A DNA stretch of 25,683 nt from Muribaculaceae bacterium (GTDB lineage: Bacteria; Bacteroidota; Bacteroidia; Bacteroidales; Muribaculaceae): NCBI GenBank assembly GCA_017545095.1, contig JAFYCU010000153.1, forward strand, positions 1-25,683, in the 5' to 3' direction. Position 1 is the stretch's first letter. Each line of letters starts with the position of its first letter. The translations under genes and the position numbers were made by a program. Shown piece by piece: positions 16,731 to 23,164 of this stretch. The notes under the pieces are model-generated. The model saw nothing but the letters and a program-made list of their open reading frames with translations, was not told the origin of the DNA and made no database searches.

Positions 16731-18188
16731 ATGAACCGACAACTAAATCTGCAGGAAGAGGCATCGCGTTGCCTGCTGTGCCACGATGCCCCGTGTAGCC
16801 ATGCTTGTGGCAACGGCGACCCCGCCCGCGCCATCCGCGCCATCCGCTTCGACAATGCAGCATTGGCCAAACAATGGATCGCCGCTTGCTCCGAGCAGGA
16901 TCTGACGCGTGCCGAGGCAGCTTGCATCCACTACGATCGTCCCATTCGCATTGCCGACATGGCACGCCAGCTGCCCGAGGCATCTGCTCCCCACCCTTTG
17001 TCGTCGCTGGCCATCGACTTCTGCGGCATCAGCTGCGAGAATCCGTTTTTCCTGGCCTCGTCGGCTGTGTGCACCAATTATGAAATGGTGGCGCGCGCTT
17101 TCGATGCCGGCTGGGCGGGAGTCTATTTCAAAACCATCTGCCTGCAAGACATCAAGGAGGTGTCGCCGCGCTTCGATGCCGTGAACCGCGAGGGGCAGCA
17201 CGGCGATTTCGCCGCTTTCCGCAACATGGAGCAGCTCAGCGAAAATCCCGCCGAGGTGGACTTCGAGATACTGCGGAGGCTCAAGCAGAATTATCCCTCA
17301 AAGGTGGTGGTGGCCTCTATCATGGGGCAGACCGAGGAGGAGTGGATTGAGCTGGCCAAGATGGCCGAGCAAGCGGGCGTGGATGCGGTGGAGCTCAATT
17401 TCTCCTGTCCGCAGATGCGTCTGGTCGGCATGGGAAGCGATGTGGGGCAGGACGCAGAGCTGGTGATGTTTTACACCAATCATGTCAAGCATGCAGTGAC
17501 CATCCCCGTCATTCCCAAGATGACACCCAACATCACCCATATCAACCAGCCCGCCATTGCGGCATACTTTGCCGGTGCCGACGCCATCAGTGCCGTCAAC
17601 ACCATCAAGAGCGTGACCCTTACCGACCGTGCCACGGTGTCGGGACTGAAAACCGTCTCCGGTCTCTCGGGGCGTGCCGTCAAGCCCATCGCCCAGCGCT
17701 GTATCCTTGAGATGGCTAAGAGCACGGTGATGAAAAACGTGCAGCTCAGCGGCATTGGAGGCATCGAGACGTGGCGCGACGCGCTGGAGTTTATCCAGCT
17801 GGGCTGTCGCAACGTGCAGGTGTGCACCGCAGTGATGCAGTATGGCTATCGCGTGATCAATGACCTGGTTTTGGGTTTGCAACACTATATGGCCGGCCGG
17901 GGCATCGACCGTCTGGAAACGCTGGTGGGCGAGGAGCTGTCGAGCTTCGTCAAGCCCAGTGACCTCGACCGCTCCACAGTGGTCTATCCGATGATTGACC
18001 GCAACCGCTGCGTTGGCTGCGGCCGTTGCCACCTGTCGTGCATGGATGGCGGCCACCAGGCCATCACCTTCGGTGACGACCACCAGCCCCACATCCATGG
18101 CGACAAGTGCGTGGGTTGCCACCTGTGCAGTCTCGTGTGCCCCACCGGGGCCATCACCCACGCCAAGCGCGTGCCCAAACGCAAGTGA
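16731..18188 (+). CDS. preA: PreA-type dihydropyrimidine dehydrogenase with an N-terminal PreT-like Fe-S domain
   Basis: A 485-residue cytosolic iron-sulfur flavoprotein. Residues about 8-78 resemble the N-terminal domain of PreT/DPYD: CLLCHDAPCSHAC gives four ligands (C14, C17, C22, C26), but the second cluster has only C53 and C65. The PreA barrel follows, with FFLASSAVCTNYEM, VELNFSCPQMRLVGMGSDVGQ and KMTPNITHINQPA, and the FMN-binding SGIGGIETW. The C-terminus has two ferredoxin motifs, CVGCGRCHLSC and CVGCHLCSLVCP. E. coli PreA is shorter, without the N-terminal domain. No PreT flavoprotein is in the window. ATG at 16731 is preferred to a TTG 6 bp earlier. Confidence 0.92.
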   Translation: MNRQLNLQEEASRCLLCHDAPCSHACGNGDPARAIRAIRFDNAALAKQWIAACSEQDLTRAEAACIHYDRPIRIADMARQLPEASAPHPLSSLAIDFCGISCENPFFLASSAVCTNYEMVARAFDAGWAGVYFKTICLQDIKEVSPRFDAVNREGQHGDFAAFRNMEQLSENPAEVDFEILRRLKQNYPSKVVVASIMGQTEEEWIELAKMAEQAGVDAVELNFSCPQMRLVGMGSDVGQDAELVMFYTNHVKHAVTIPVIPKMTPNITHINQPAIAAYFAGADAISAVNTIKSVTLTDRATVSGLKTVSGLSGRAVKPIAQRCILEMAKSTVMKNVQLSGIGGIETWRDALEFIQLGCRNVQVCTAVMQYGYRVINDLVLGLQHYMAGRGIDRLETLVGEELSSFVKPSDLDRSTVVYPMIDRNRCVGCGRCHLSCMDGGHQAITFGDDHQPHIHGDKCVGCHLCSLVCPTGAITHAKRVPKRK

Positions 18189-18340
18189 ACATCTTCCTGA
18201 ACGTAGTCATCAACGTGAAGCTGGGCAAGGACGGTTACGGCTCGCATGACTCGGGCGAGTGGGTTGACTTGGAGCCTGCAAAATCAAAAGTACGGGTTGG
18301 TGTATTCGGCTTATATACAAAACTTTGCCACATTTTGTAG
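18185..18340 (+). CDS. Possible 51-codon ORF overlapping the preA stop (hypothetical)
   Basis: A GTG at 18185 overlaps the preA TGA by two bases, a typical coupling arrangement, and opens 51 codons to TAG at 18340. The first 30 or so codons (IFLNVVINVKLGKDGYGSHDSGEWVDLEP) use the GC-rich third positions of neighbouring genes; the later ones turn AT-rich. I recognise no family. It could be a real small protein, the remnant of a truncated gene, or chance. It lies between convergent genes. Confidence 0.25.
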   Translation: MNIFLNVVINVKLGKDGYGSHDSGEWVDLEPAKSKVRVGVFGLYTKLCHIL

Positions 18341-18375
18341 AGAAAAAGATGAAGTTACCCCCGCGATGGTAGCTA

Positions 18376-19554
18376 TCACCGCAGGCGGTGGTGCAAGAAG
18401 TGGCTGCGGGCGGAAGCGAAGTAGTGCGCTACGCCGATGGCATTCACTGCCACACCGCTCCAGAAGGCGGCCCCGTAGCCTATGTGCTCGGCCACCACAC
18501 CGCCTATTACCACGCCGATTCCGATGCCCACATCCCAGGCCACCAGCAGCGTACTGTTGGCCGTGCCGCGCTGCGCGTGGGTGGCCAGGTTGATGAACAT
18601 ATTCTGGTAGGCCGGCCATATGTGTCCGTTGCCCAGGCCGATGAGCACCGCCGCACCGTAGTAGCCCCACAGGTTGGGCACCGCCACAAACAACGTGTAG
18701 CCCACCAGCGAGATGAGCATGCCCATCGAGGCATTCTGCGTGAGCCGCCCCTGGCGCAGCGCCCGCGCACCTTGCAGGCGCGAAAGCATCAGTCCCACGG
18801 CCAGAATCAGGAAAAACGTGCCCGTGCCGCTGGTCACGCCCATGCGCTCCTTGCCGTAGATGGCCAAATAGGTGCTCAGCACGCCATAGGCATAGCCGAA
18901 GGCCATCATCGTGAAGAACAGTTGCCACCCAATGGTGAGGAAGAAGCGGTCGAGCGACATCGCCTGCTTGGGCTTCACCTGCTCGCGTGGTTTGAGTTTC
19001 ACGCTCGCGTCCACCGCCAGACCAATGCCTGCCGTGATGAGCGACATCCAGAACAGCACGTCGAAGTCGTGCACATAGTTATAGACATACACTGCCACCG
19101 TGGGGCCGATGGCCATGGCCAGGTTGTTGCTCAGACCGTAGTAGCCTATGCCCTCGCTGCGCCGGCTGCTGGGCAGCACATCAATGGCCACAGTGCTGTT
19201 GGCCACCGTGAGGCCGCCGAATGGGATGCCGTGCAGTGTGCGCACGATGGTGAACAGCAGCAGCGTGCCAGCCACCAGATAACCTGCAAAGAAGATGAAG
19301 AACAGGAAAAACGTCACCATCAGCACCTGCTTGCGCGGAAAACTGTCCACCACATAGCCGCTGAACGGTCGGTAGATGAGCGCCGACAGAATGTGGCCGC
19401 TCAGCACTGCACCAATCACGTCCTTGGTCGAGTGGAACGTCTCGCTCAAGTACAGCGGCAGCAACGGCATGAGCAGGTAGAAGGCGAAAAACAGCAGGAA
19501 ATTGGCTGTCGCCACCTTCACAAAGTTGGCATTCCACAAGCGTTCTTTTTCCAT
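18376..19554 (-). CDS. MFS transporter
   Basis: A 392-residue inner-membrane protein with about 12 hydrophobic segments in two halves, the major facilitator layout. The loop between helices 2 and 3 carries the motif A-like GYVVDSFPRKQVL (residues 66-78). The substrate cannot be read from sequence; drug or sugar efflux are both possible. ATG at 19554 (MEKERLWNANF) is chosen, since the frame upstream encodes a Pro/Thr-rich stretch that overlaps the preceding gene. It lies 22 bp downstream of the four-helix membrane protein gene on the same strand, so the two are probably co-transcribed. Confidence 0.9.
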   Translation of the reverse strand: MEKERLWNANFVKVATANFLLFFAFYLLMPLLPLYLSETFHSTKDVIGAVLSGHILSALIYRPFSGYVVDSFPRKQVLMVTFFLFFIFFAGYLVAGTLLLFTIVRTLHGIPFGGLTVANSTVAIDVLPSSRRSEGIGYYGLSNNLAMAIGPTVAVYVYNYVHDFDVLFWMSLITAGIGLAVDASVKLKPREQVKPKQAMSLDRFFLTIGWQLFFTMMAFGYAYGVLSTYLAIYGKERMGVTSGTGTFFLILAVGLMLSRLQGARALRQGRLTQNASMGMLISLVGYTLFVAVPNLWGYYGAAVLIGLGNGHIWPAYQNMFINLATHAQRGTANSTLLVAWDVGIGIGVVIGGVVAEHIGYGAAFWSGVAVNAIGVAHYFASARSHFLHHRLR

Positions 19555-19576
19555 GCTTGGTGTGGACTGATTCGCA

Positions 19577-20215
19577 CTATTGTGGCATAAACCGTGAGTG
19601 GTCTTCAGGGTCGGGGATGGGCGGAGGCGGTGTGTCGCTAGCCTCGGCGGGTGGGGTGGGGGTGTTGGCCGGTGTGCCGTGGTGGTGGCGTTCGTGCCAG
19701 CGGGCACTTAGGTGTTTCACATCCTCGATGCCACGGTCGATGGTCTGATCCACTGCACGCTCGAGCGTGAAGTTGAAGTCGAACGGCAGCACCGACAGGA
19801 TGGCCGAAATCAAGGCCAGCACCAGCAGCGTGCAGCTCGACACGTAGCCCCATCCCAGGCCCACCACCTCGAAGCCCTCGCCGATGTCCTCGCTCGGCAT
19901 CACCTCGGGGGCGTGCTGCAAGGCAAGTGCATGGTAGTCGTGCGTGACATTGAAGTAATACAGCCCCAGCAAGATAAAGGCTGCCGAGACCAAGCCCCAC
20001 CAGCGGTTGCGCAGCGTGTTGAATCCGATGGCCAAAAAGGTGGTGAGGAACGGCAGCAAGGCAAAGGCGATGTGTCGCACGGTAGGGTATTGTGTGATGG
20101 TGCCTGCCGTGAAGCTGAACCCCGTGACGCTGCCTTGGAACGAGATATTGTAGAAAGGCAAAAACGCGTAGCACACGATGGCCAGCACGAGAAGTATGTT
20201 GGTGATGGGTTTCAT
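19577..20215 (-). CDS. Four-helix membrane protein of unknown function
   Basis: A 212-residue protein with hydrophobic segments near residues 4-23, 47-66, 72-91 and 122-144, then a charged stretch (LERAVDQTIDRGIEDVKHLSARW) and a Pro-rich tail (about 181-205). I recognise no family. ATG at 20215 (MKPITNILLV) is chosen over a TTG six bases earlier. It precedes the MFS gene by 22 bp on the same strand. A perfect inverted repeat and a probable promoter lie just upstream, so expression may be regulated. Confidence 0.8.
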   Translation of the reverse strand: MKPITNILLVLAIVCYAFLPFYNISFQGSVTGFSFTAGTITQYPTVRHIAFALLPFLTTFLAIGFNTLRNRWWGLVSAAFILLGLYYFNVTHDYHALALQHAPEVMPSEDIGEGFEVVGLGWGYVSSCTLLVLALISAILSVLPFDFNFTLERAVDQTIDRGIEDVKHLSARWHERHHHGTPANTPTPPAEASDTPPPPIPDPEDHSRFMPQ

Positions 20216-20229
20216 CAGCAATATTTGGA

Positions 20230-20261
20230 AAAAGTTAGTATCTGCGAATATACTAACTTTT
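20230..20261. repeat. Perfect 12-bp inverted repeat, candidate operator
   Basis: Arms AAAAGTTAGTAT (20230-20241) and ATACTAACTTTT (20250-20261) are exact reverse complements around the 8-bp spacer CTGCGAAT. The repeat lies 15 bp upstream of the membrane-protein ATG and overlaps the probable -7 box, as expected of a repressor site for a dimeric regulator. The minus-strand transcript could also fold here into a hairpin with a U-rich end. Confidence 0.6.
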
Positions 20262-20279
20262 GATTAAATAGCGGTCAAA
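20245..20279 (-). promoter_or_regulatory. Candidate promoter for the membrane-protein/MFS operon
   Basis: On the minus strand TTTG (20276-20279) is followed after 23 nt by TATATTCG (20245-20252), one base off the TAnnTTTG -7 consensus. The spacing is at the long end of the accepted range. The -7 box sits in the centre of the inverted repeat. Confidence 0.4.
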
Positions 20280-20459
20280 ACCACGGCCACAATTAATATT
20301 TAATAATCAATCATGCGCCGCAGGCCAAGGGTGTTTAGGATTTTTTAGCGTGCAGCTCGCAGTGTTCAGTGAAGAGAAGCGGCATGTAATCTAGCGGTGT
20401 GAAGAAGCCTCAATGGGTAGGCATAAAGGTCTGTATGATGAAAAAAATGTCCTGAATCC

Positions 20460-20490
20460 ATTGCAGGTTGTCAATTTATTCGTACCTTTG
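20460..20490 (+). promoter_or_regulatory. Promoter for tRNA-Ser
   Basis: TACCTTTG at 20483-20490 (followed by C) matches the Bacteroidetes -7 consensus. ATTG at 20460-20463, one base off TTTG, is 19 nt upstream. The tRNA begins 28 bp after the -7 box, so a short 5' leader is expected. Confidence 0.6.
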
Positions 20491-20517
20491 CAGCCGCAAA
20501 GCCAAGATGCTGTGCAA

Positions 20518-20608
20518 GGAGTGATGCTCGAGTGGCTGAAGAGGCACGCCTGGAAAGCGTGTAACCGTCAAAAGCGGTTCGCGAGTTCGAATCTCGCTCA
20601 CTCCGCCA
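20518..20608 (+). tRNA. tRNA-Ser(GGA)
   Basis: The acceptor arms GGAGTGA (20518-20524) and TCACTCC (20598-20604) pair exactly, followed by discriminator G and an encoded CCA. The anticodon arm is CACGC/GCGTG with loop CTGGAAA, giving anticodon GGA (serine, codons UCC and UCU). The long variable arm (ACCG...CGGT) is typical of class II serine tRNA, and the T arm has GTTCGAATC. It reads the opposite way to both flanking genes and has its own promoter and terminator. Confidence 0.96.
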
Positions 20609-20617
20609 CGACAATGC

Positions 20618-20668
20618 AATGGAATGTAGCTGGTTGGCAACCGATGCCAAAGGCGCATTCCATTTTTT
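20618..20668 (+). terminator. Terminator after tRNA-Ser
   Basis: AATGGAATG (20618-20626) pairs exactly with CATTCCATT (20656-20664), running into a TTTTTT tract (20663-20668). Inside it a second stem, TTGGCA (20634-20639) with TGCCAA (20645-20650), shortens the loop. It starts 10 bp after the tRNA CCA end. Confidence 0.8.
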
Positions 20669-20801
20669 GGTAAAATGGCTTGAACCTTATGTTCTTTTAT
20701 TCTAAAACACCAACATCAAATGTTACAGAGCCTTGTTATTTGACTAGTTAGTAATTCAAGTTACGGAAGTAGATTTTGTTTGCTCAAGAGCAGTCGCGCT
20801 C

Positions 20802-20997
20802 GTTGGTGGTCGAAGACCACAACAAGGCCACGGCCTTGAAGTGAAGAAAACCCACGACGTGCAGGTCGAAGTGGGTGGCTCTACAGGATTCGGTAGCATC
20901 CGAAAAATAAGCCTCTACATTTCAAAACAACATTGACTCGGCCATCAGCCGCACCAGGGTGCGGCTCTACAGGATTCGGTAGCATCCGAAAAATATG
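20802..20997. repeat. Cluster of palindromes and two 33-bp direct repeats
   Basis: No gene is seen in the roughly 330 bases between the tRNA terminator and the CotH gene; from 20669 to 20801 I see nothing specific. From 20802 the DNA holds GTGGTC/GACCAC (20806-20820), CAAGGCC/GGCCTTG (20823-20838), CCCAC/GTGGG (20851-20875) and a 9-bp palindrome AGCCGCACC/GGTGCGGCT (20947-20966). A 33-bp sequence is repeated exactly at 20877-20909 and 20963-20995; each copy holds the hairpin TTCGG/CCGAA with a TAGCAT loop, then AAAAATA. This resembles REP-type or mobile-element-derived intergenic repeats. Confidence 0.75.
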
Positions 20998-21014
20998 CCC
21001 CTCCTTAGGAGGGG
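20989..21014 (-). terminator. Hairpin terminator of the CotH operon, containing the stop codon
   Basis: CCCCTCC (20998-21004) and GGAGGGG (21008-21014) form a 7-bp stem, and read on the minus strand the hairpin is followed by CATATTTTT, a fair T-tract supplied by the second 33-bp repeat. The TAA stop of the CotH gene (21005-21007) is the loop itself, so the terminator overlaps the end of the gene. Confidence 0.6.
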
Positions 21015-22747
21015 TTGGGGGTGGCCTTTTCTTGGTTCTTGTGCAGCATGATGTTGATGATAGCGCTCAGGTCGTCCACGTCCACGATGCCGTCGTGGGT
21101 GATGTCGGCTTGGGTCTTGAGGCTTGGGTCTTGGTTCTTGCGCAGCATGATGTTGACGAGGATGTTCAGGTCTTCCACGTCCACGCAGCGGTTGCCATTG
21201 ATATCACCATTGATTTCGGTGTATTGGAACTGCTTGTCGAGCAGCTTGAGCCGTTTCAAGAGCCATTGTGCGATGAGCGTCTTCTGCTCGTCGAAGTCAA
21301 GCGTTGTGTAGGCGATATCCTCGTCGCCGCTCCATCGGTCGGCTTCGCGCTGTGCCGTTCCGGCAAGCTGCAGTCGCTCGATGGGGACGATGTAGCGTGC
21401 AGTGAGGCTGTCGAGGGCAAAGGTTGAGGTGCGCAGCTGCCAGTAGCGTCGCAGCGTCTGCACATAGGCCCCGCCGGGGTTGAGGGCCACCAGGCGGTCG
21501 AACAAGCGATGGCCCATGGGCATCTCCAGGCTGGGATCGGTGTGGTTGTCCTTGTCGGGCATCCACCAGTCGGTCCAGTATTGCCCCGTGGTGGGATCGA
21601 GGTCCCATGGGGTGACGCTGATGCGCTTGTCGGCAGCCTGGTCGTGGATGAACCAGTACATGTTTTTCCCCCGGTTGTCGATGGCCTTGAGCAGCTGGCA
21701 CAGCAGGTAGTAGTCACCCAGCACGGGCAGGTCGAAGTAATCGGCCACATAGGCGCAAAAATCCTCGTCGCTGCTCGCGACCACAAATTGCGCCGCGTTG
21801 TAGAATGTCGCCCAATCGGTGGGGCACACCTCGTCGAGGTCGGGGTATTTAAGTTCCAGTCCGCCCCATCGGTCGCTGAAGTTGTTGTAGTCGGCCCTGA
21901 CGGTTTGCATGGTGACCGGTGCATCCCAACTCACGCCTTTCCAAAGCAACCCGTGTATCTCGCCTGTGTCTTCGTCGAATTTCTTGAGTCGCAGCTGCTT
22001 GCGGTCAATGGGCTCGCCCAGCGAGTACAGTCCGCGGTAAGCCCCGTTGAGAAACAGCTCCACAAACTCGCTGTGCACACCGCCCACGGCGTTGGGCGTT
22101 AGGCCGAAGTAGTAGGGCTGCGAGGCGAAGTCGCGCCACAGGTCCATGCCCACGTGGTTGCGGATGCGTGCCAGGTCGATTTGTCCGGCATCGAGAATCC
22201 AGCTGTTGTCGTTGCGCATTCCCAGTAGCGGCCGGTTCACCTTGTTGCCCTGTGCGTCCACCAGCTTGATGTGGTAGTTGCGCTTGTGGCAGTGGTCTTC
22301 GTTGGTGATGCCTCCCCGGTGCTTGCCCTTGGCGGTGAACGTTTCGCCGGTGGTGCCCCCGGGCAGGGTGACGGTGATGGAGCAGGGCTGGTAATCGTTG
22401 TTGAAGCTGCCGCTGAGGGTCACCACGGGCAGGAAGGTGAACGCAAGTTGCCAGGTGTGGGACGTGGAGCCACTGCGCACCACCACGGTGTGGGTGTTGT
22501 TGCGCGTGATGTCGTTGAGCGTGACGGCCCGGTTGCTTGTTGCCGCGCCATCCATGGTGATGGTTGCCGATGGGTCGTCGCTGGCAATCAATGCAGTGAA
22601 AGGCCGCCCAAAGCATTCCTCGGGCACCGAGCACAACAGCATATGCCGTTCCGTGTCGGCCATGGTGGGCAGGCCGTTGACGGTGATGGCGGCATGGGCT
22701 GTGCCGCCCGCCAATGCCATCATCGCGATGAGGGCCAGTGACTTCAT
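21005..22747 (-). CDS. Secreted CotH-family protein with C-terminal dockerin repeats
   Basis: A 580-residue exported protein. Residues 1-20 form a signal peptide (MKSLALIAMMALAGGTAHA). The N-terminal part looks like beta-sandwich; the CotH kinase-like domain spans about 135-500, with KGKHRGG (140-146), NSWILDAGQIDLARIRNHVG, and the putative active residues D357 with KN (IDNRGKN) and D382/D384 (PWDLD). CotH proteins in other bacteria are atypical protein kinases. Two calcium-binding dockerin type I loops follow, at D515-D526 and D548-D559. The first is imperfect (N519, R520). ATG at 22747 is fixed by the signal peptide; it is 11 bp after the PG0541-like gene. Confidence 0.92.
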   Translation of the reverse strand: MKSLALIAMMALAGGTAHAAITVNGLPTMADTERHMLLCSVPEECFGRPFTALIASDDPSATITMDGAATSNRAVTLNDITRNNTHTVVVRSGSTSHTWQLAFTFLPVVTLSGSFNNDYQPCSITVTLPGGTTGETFTAKGKHRGGITNEDHCHKRNYHIKLVDAQGNKVNRPLLGMRNDNSWILDAGQIDLARIRNHVGMDLWRDFASQPYYFGLTPNAVGGVHSEFVELFLNGAYRGLYSLGEPIDRKQLRLKKFDEDTGEIHGLLWKGVSWDAPVTMQTVRADYNNFSDRWGGLELKYPDLDEVCPTDWATFYNAAQFVVASSDEDFCAYVADYFDLPVLGDYYLLCQLLKAIDNRGKNMYWFIHDQAADKRISVTPWDLDPTTGQYWTDWWMPDKDNHTDPSLEMPMGHRLFDRLVALNPGGAYVQTLRRYWQLRTSTFALDSLTARYIVPIERLQLAGTAQREADRWSGDEDIAYTTLDFDEQKTLIAQWLLKRLKLLDKQFQYTEINGDINGNRCVDVEDLNILVNIMLRKNQDPSLKTQADITHDGIVDVDDLSAIINIMLHKNQEKATPNPS

Positions 22748-22758
22748 GACTGGTGCCG

Positions 22759-23052
22759 TTAAATATACCGCTCCACGGGCAGCACCCAGGCGCGTAGTCC
22801 CAGTTTGGGCGTTTCCACGTCCATCTGGTGCAGCGTGTCGAGCACGCTGTCGACACGGCTGTCGTCGACCATGGTCATCATGGCCGAGGCCAGCGACGGC
22901 CACGCGTGTGTGCCATAGTGCGGGTCGCCAGTAACGGAGCCGCGTCCCTGCACCTCTTGCCAGGCCGTAAAGCCACGGCACCCCAAGCGCGGGAGCGTTT
23001 CCACAATGCGCTCGTAATAGGCTTGGTCGAATGCTATAAAGATTGCTTTCAT
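22759..23052 (-). CDS. PG0541-like small protein associated with RND transporters
   Basis: A 97-residue soluble protein (MKAIFIAFDQAYYERIVETL at the N-terminus, ending LGLRAWVLPVERYI). I recall a Bacteroidetes family named after P. gingivalis PG0541, encoded beside RND pumps and likely with a PII-like ferredoxin fold; the sequence and position fit, but the match is from memory. Its function is not established; sensing or modulating the pump is inference. ATG at 23052 is chosen because the open frame upstream runs through a palindromic spacer. It lies 112 bp after the pump gene and 11 bp before the CotH gene. Confidence 0.75.
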   Translation of the reverse strand: MKAIFIAFDQAYYERIVETLPRLGCRGFTAWQEVQGRGSVTGDPHYGTHAWPSLASAMMTMVDDSRVDSVLDTLHQMDVETPKLGLRAWVLPVERYI

Positions 23053-23095
23053 AAAGGGTGAAAAGTCAAGGGTGATGAGTAAATGAGTGGACAAG

Positions 23096-23157
23096 TGCCG
23101 CAATGCCAGAAGCGAGACTCGTCTCGCCTTACGCCAACAATGCTTCGCATTGCGGCA
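23096..23157. repeat. Two-arm palindromic element between the pump and the small gene
   Basis: TGCCGCAATGC (23096-23106) pairs exactly with GCATTGCGGCA (23147-23157). Inside are GCGAGAC/GTCTCGC (23112-23127, 2-nt loop) and CAATGC (23138-23143), which can also pair with GCATTG (23147-23152), so the right arm has two possible partners. It sits in the 112-bp spacer of an otherwise tight operon. It may be a REP-type element that stabilises or limits transcript downstream of the pump gene. Confidence 0.6.
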
Positions 23158-23164
23158 TTATCCA

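Noticed and set aside
15051..16742. 563-codon open frame antisense to ispG (minus strand)
   Set aside because: It is the mirror of a highly conserved gene in GC-rich DNA, has no recognisable domains and is rich in His/Ala/Gly, the usual look of an antisense shadow.
17400..17460. Apparent loss of the catalytic Cys of pig DPYD (MGSDVGQ where DPYD has GLACGQ)
   Set aside because: As I recall, E. coli PreA has the same SDVGQ sequence, so this is normal for the PreA type and not a defect.
18286..18310. TACTTTTG on the minus strand as an antisense promoter to preA
   Set aside because: The nearest TTTG is 25 nt away, beyond normal spacing, and it would drive only antisense transcript.
18388..19590. 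400-codon open frame antisense to the MFS gene (plus strand)
   Set aside because: The real MFS protein on the minus strand has a clear 12-helix pattern; the plus-strand product is His/Gln-rich with no hydrophobic pattern.
20877..20995. Two exact 33-bp repeats considered as a CRISPR remnant
   Set aside because: Only two copies, the intervening 53 bp contains its own palindrome half, and no cas gene is seen; a repeat-element origin fits better.
20518..21014. tRNA-Ser as the attachment site of an integrated element
   Set aside because: No integrase and no duplicated tRNA 3' end was found in the window, though the far end of an element could lie outside it.
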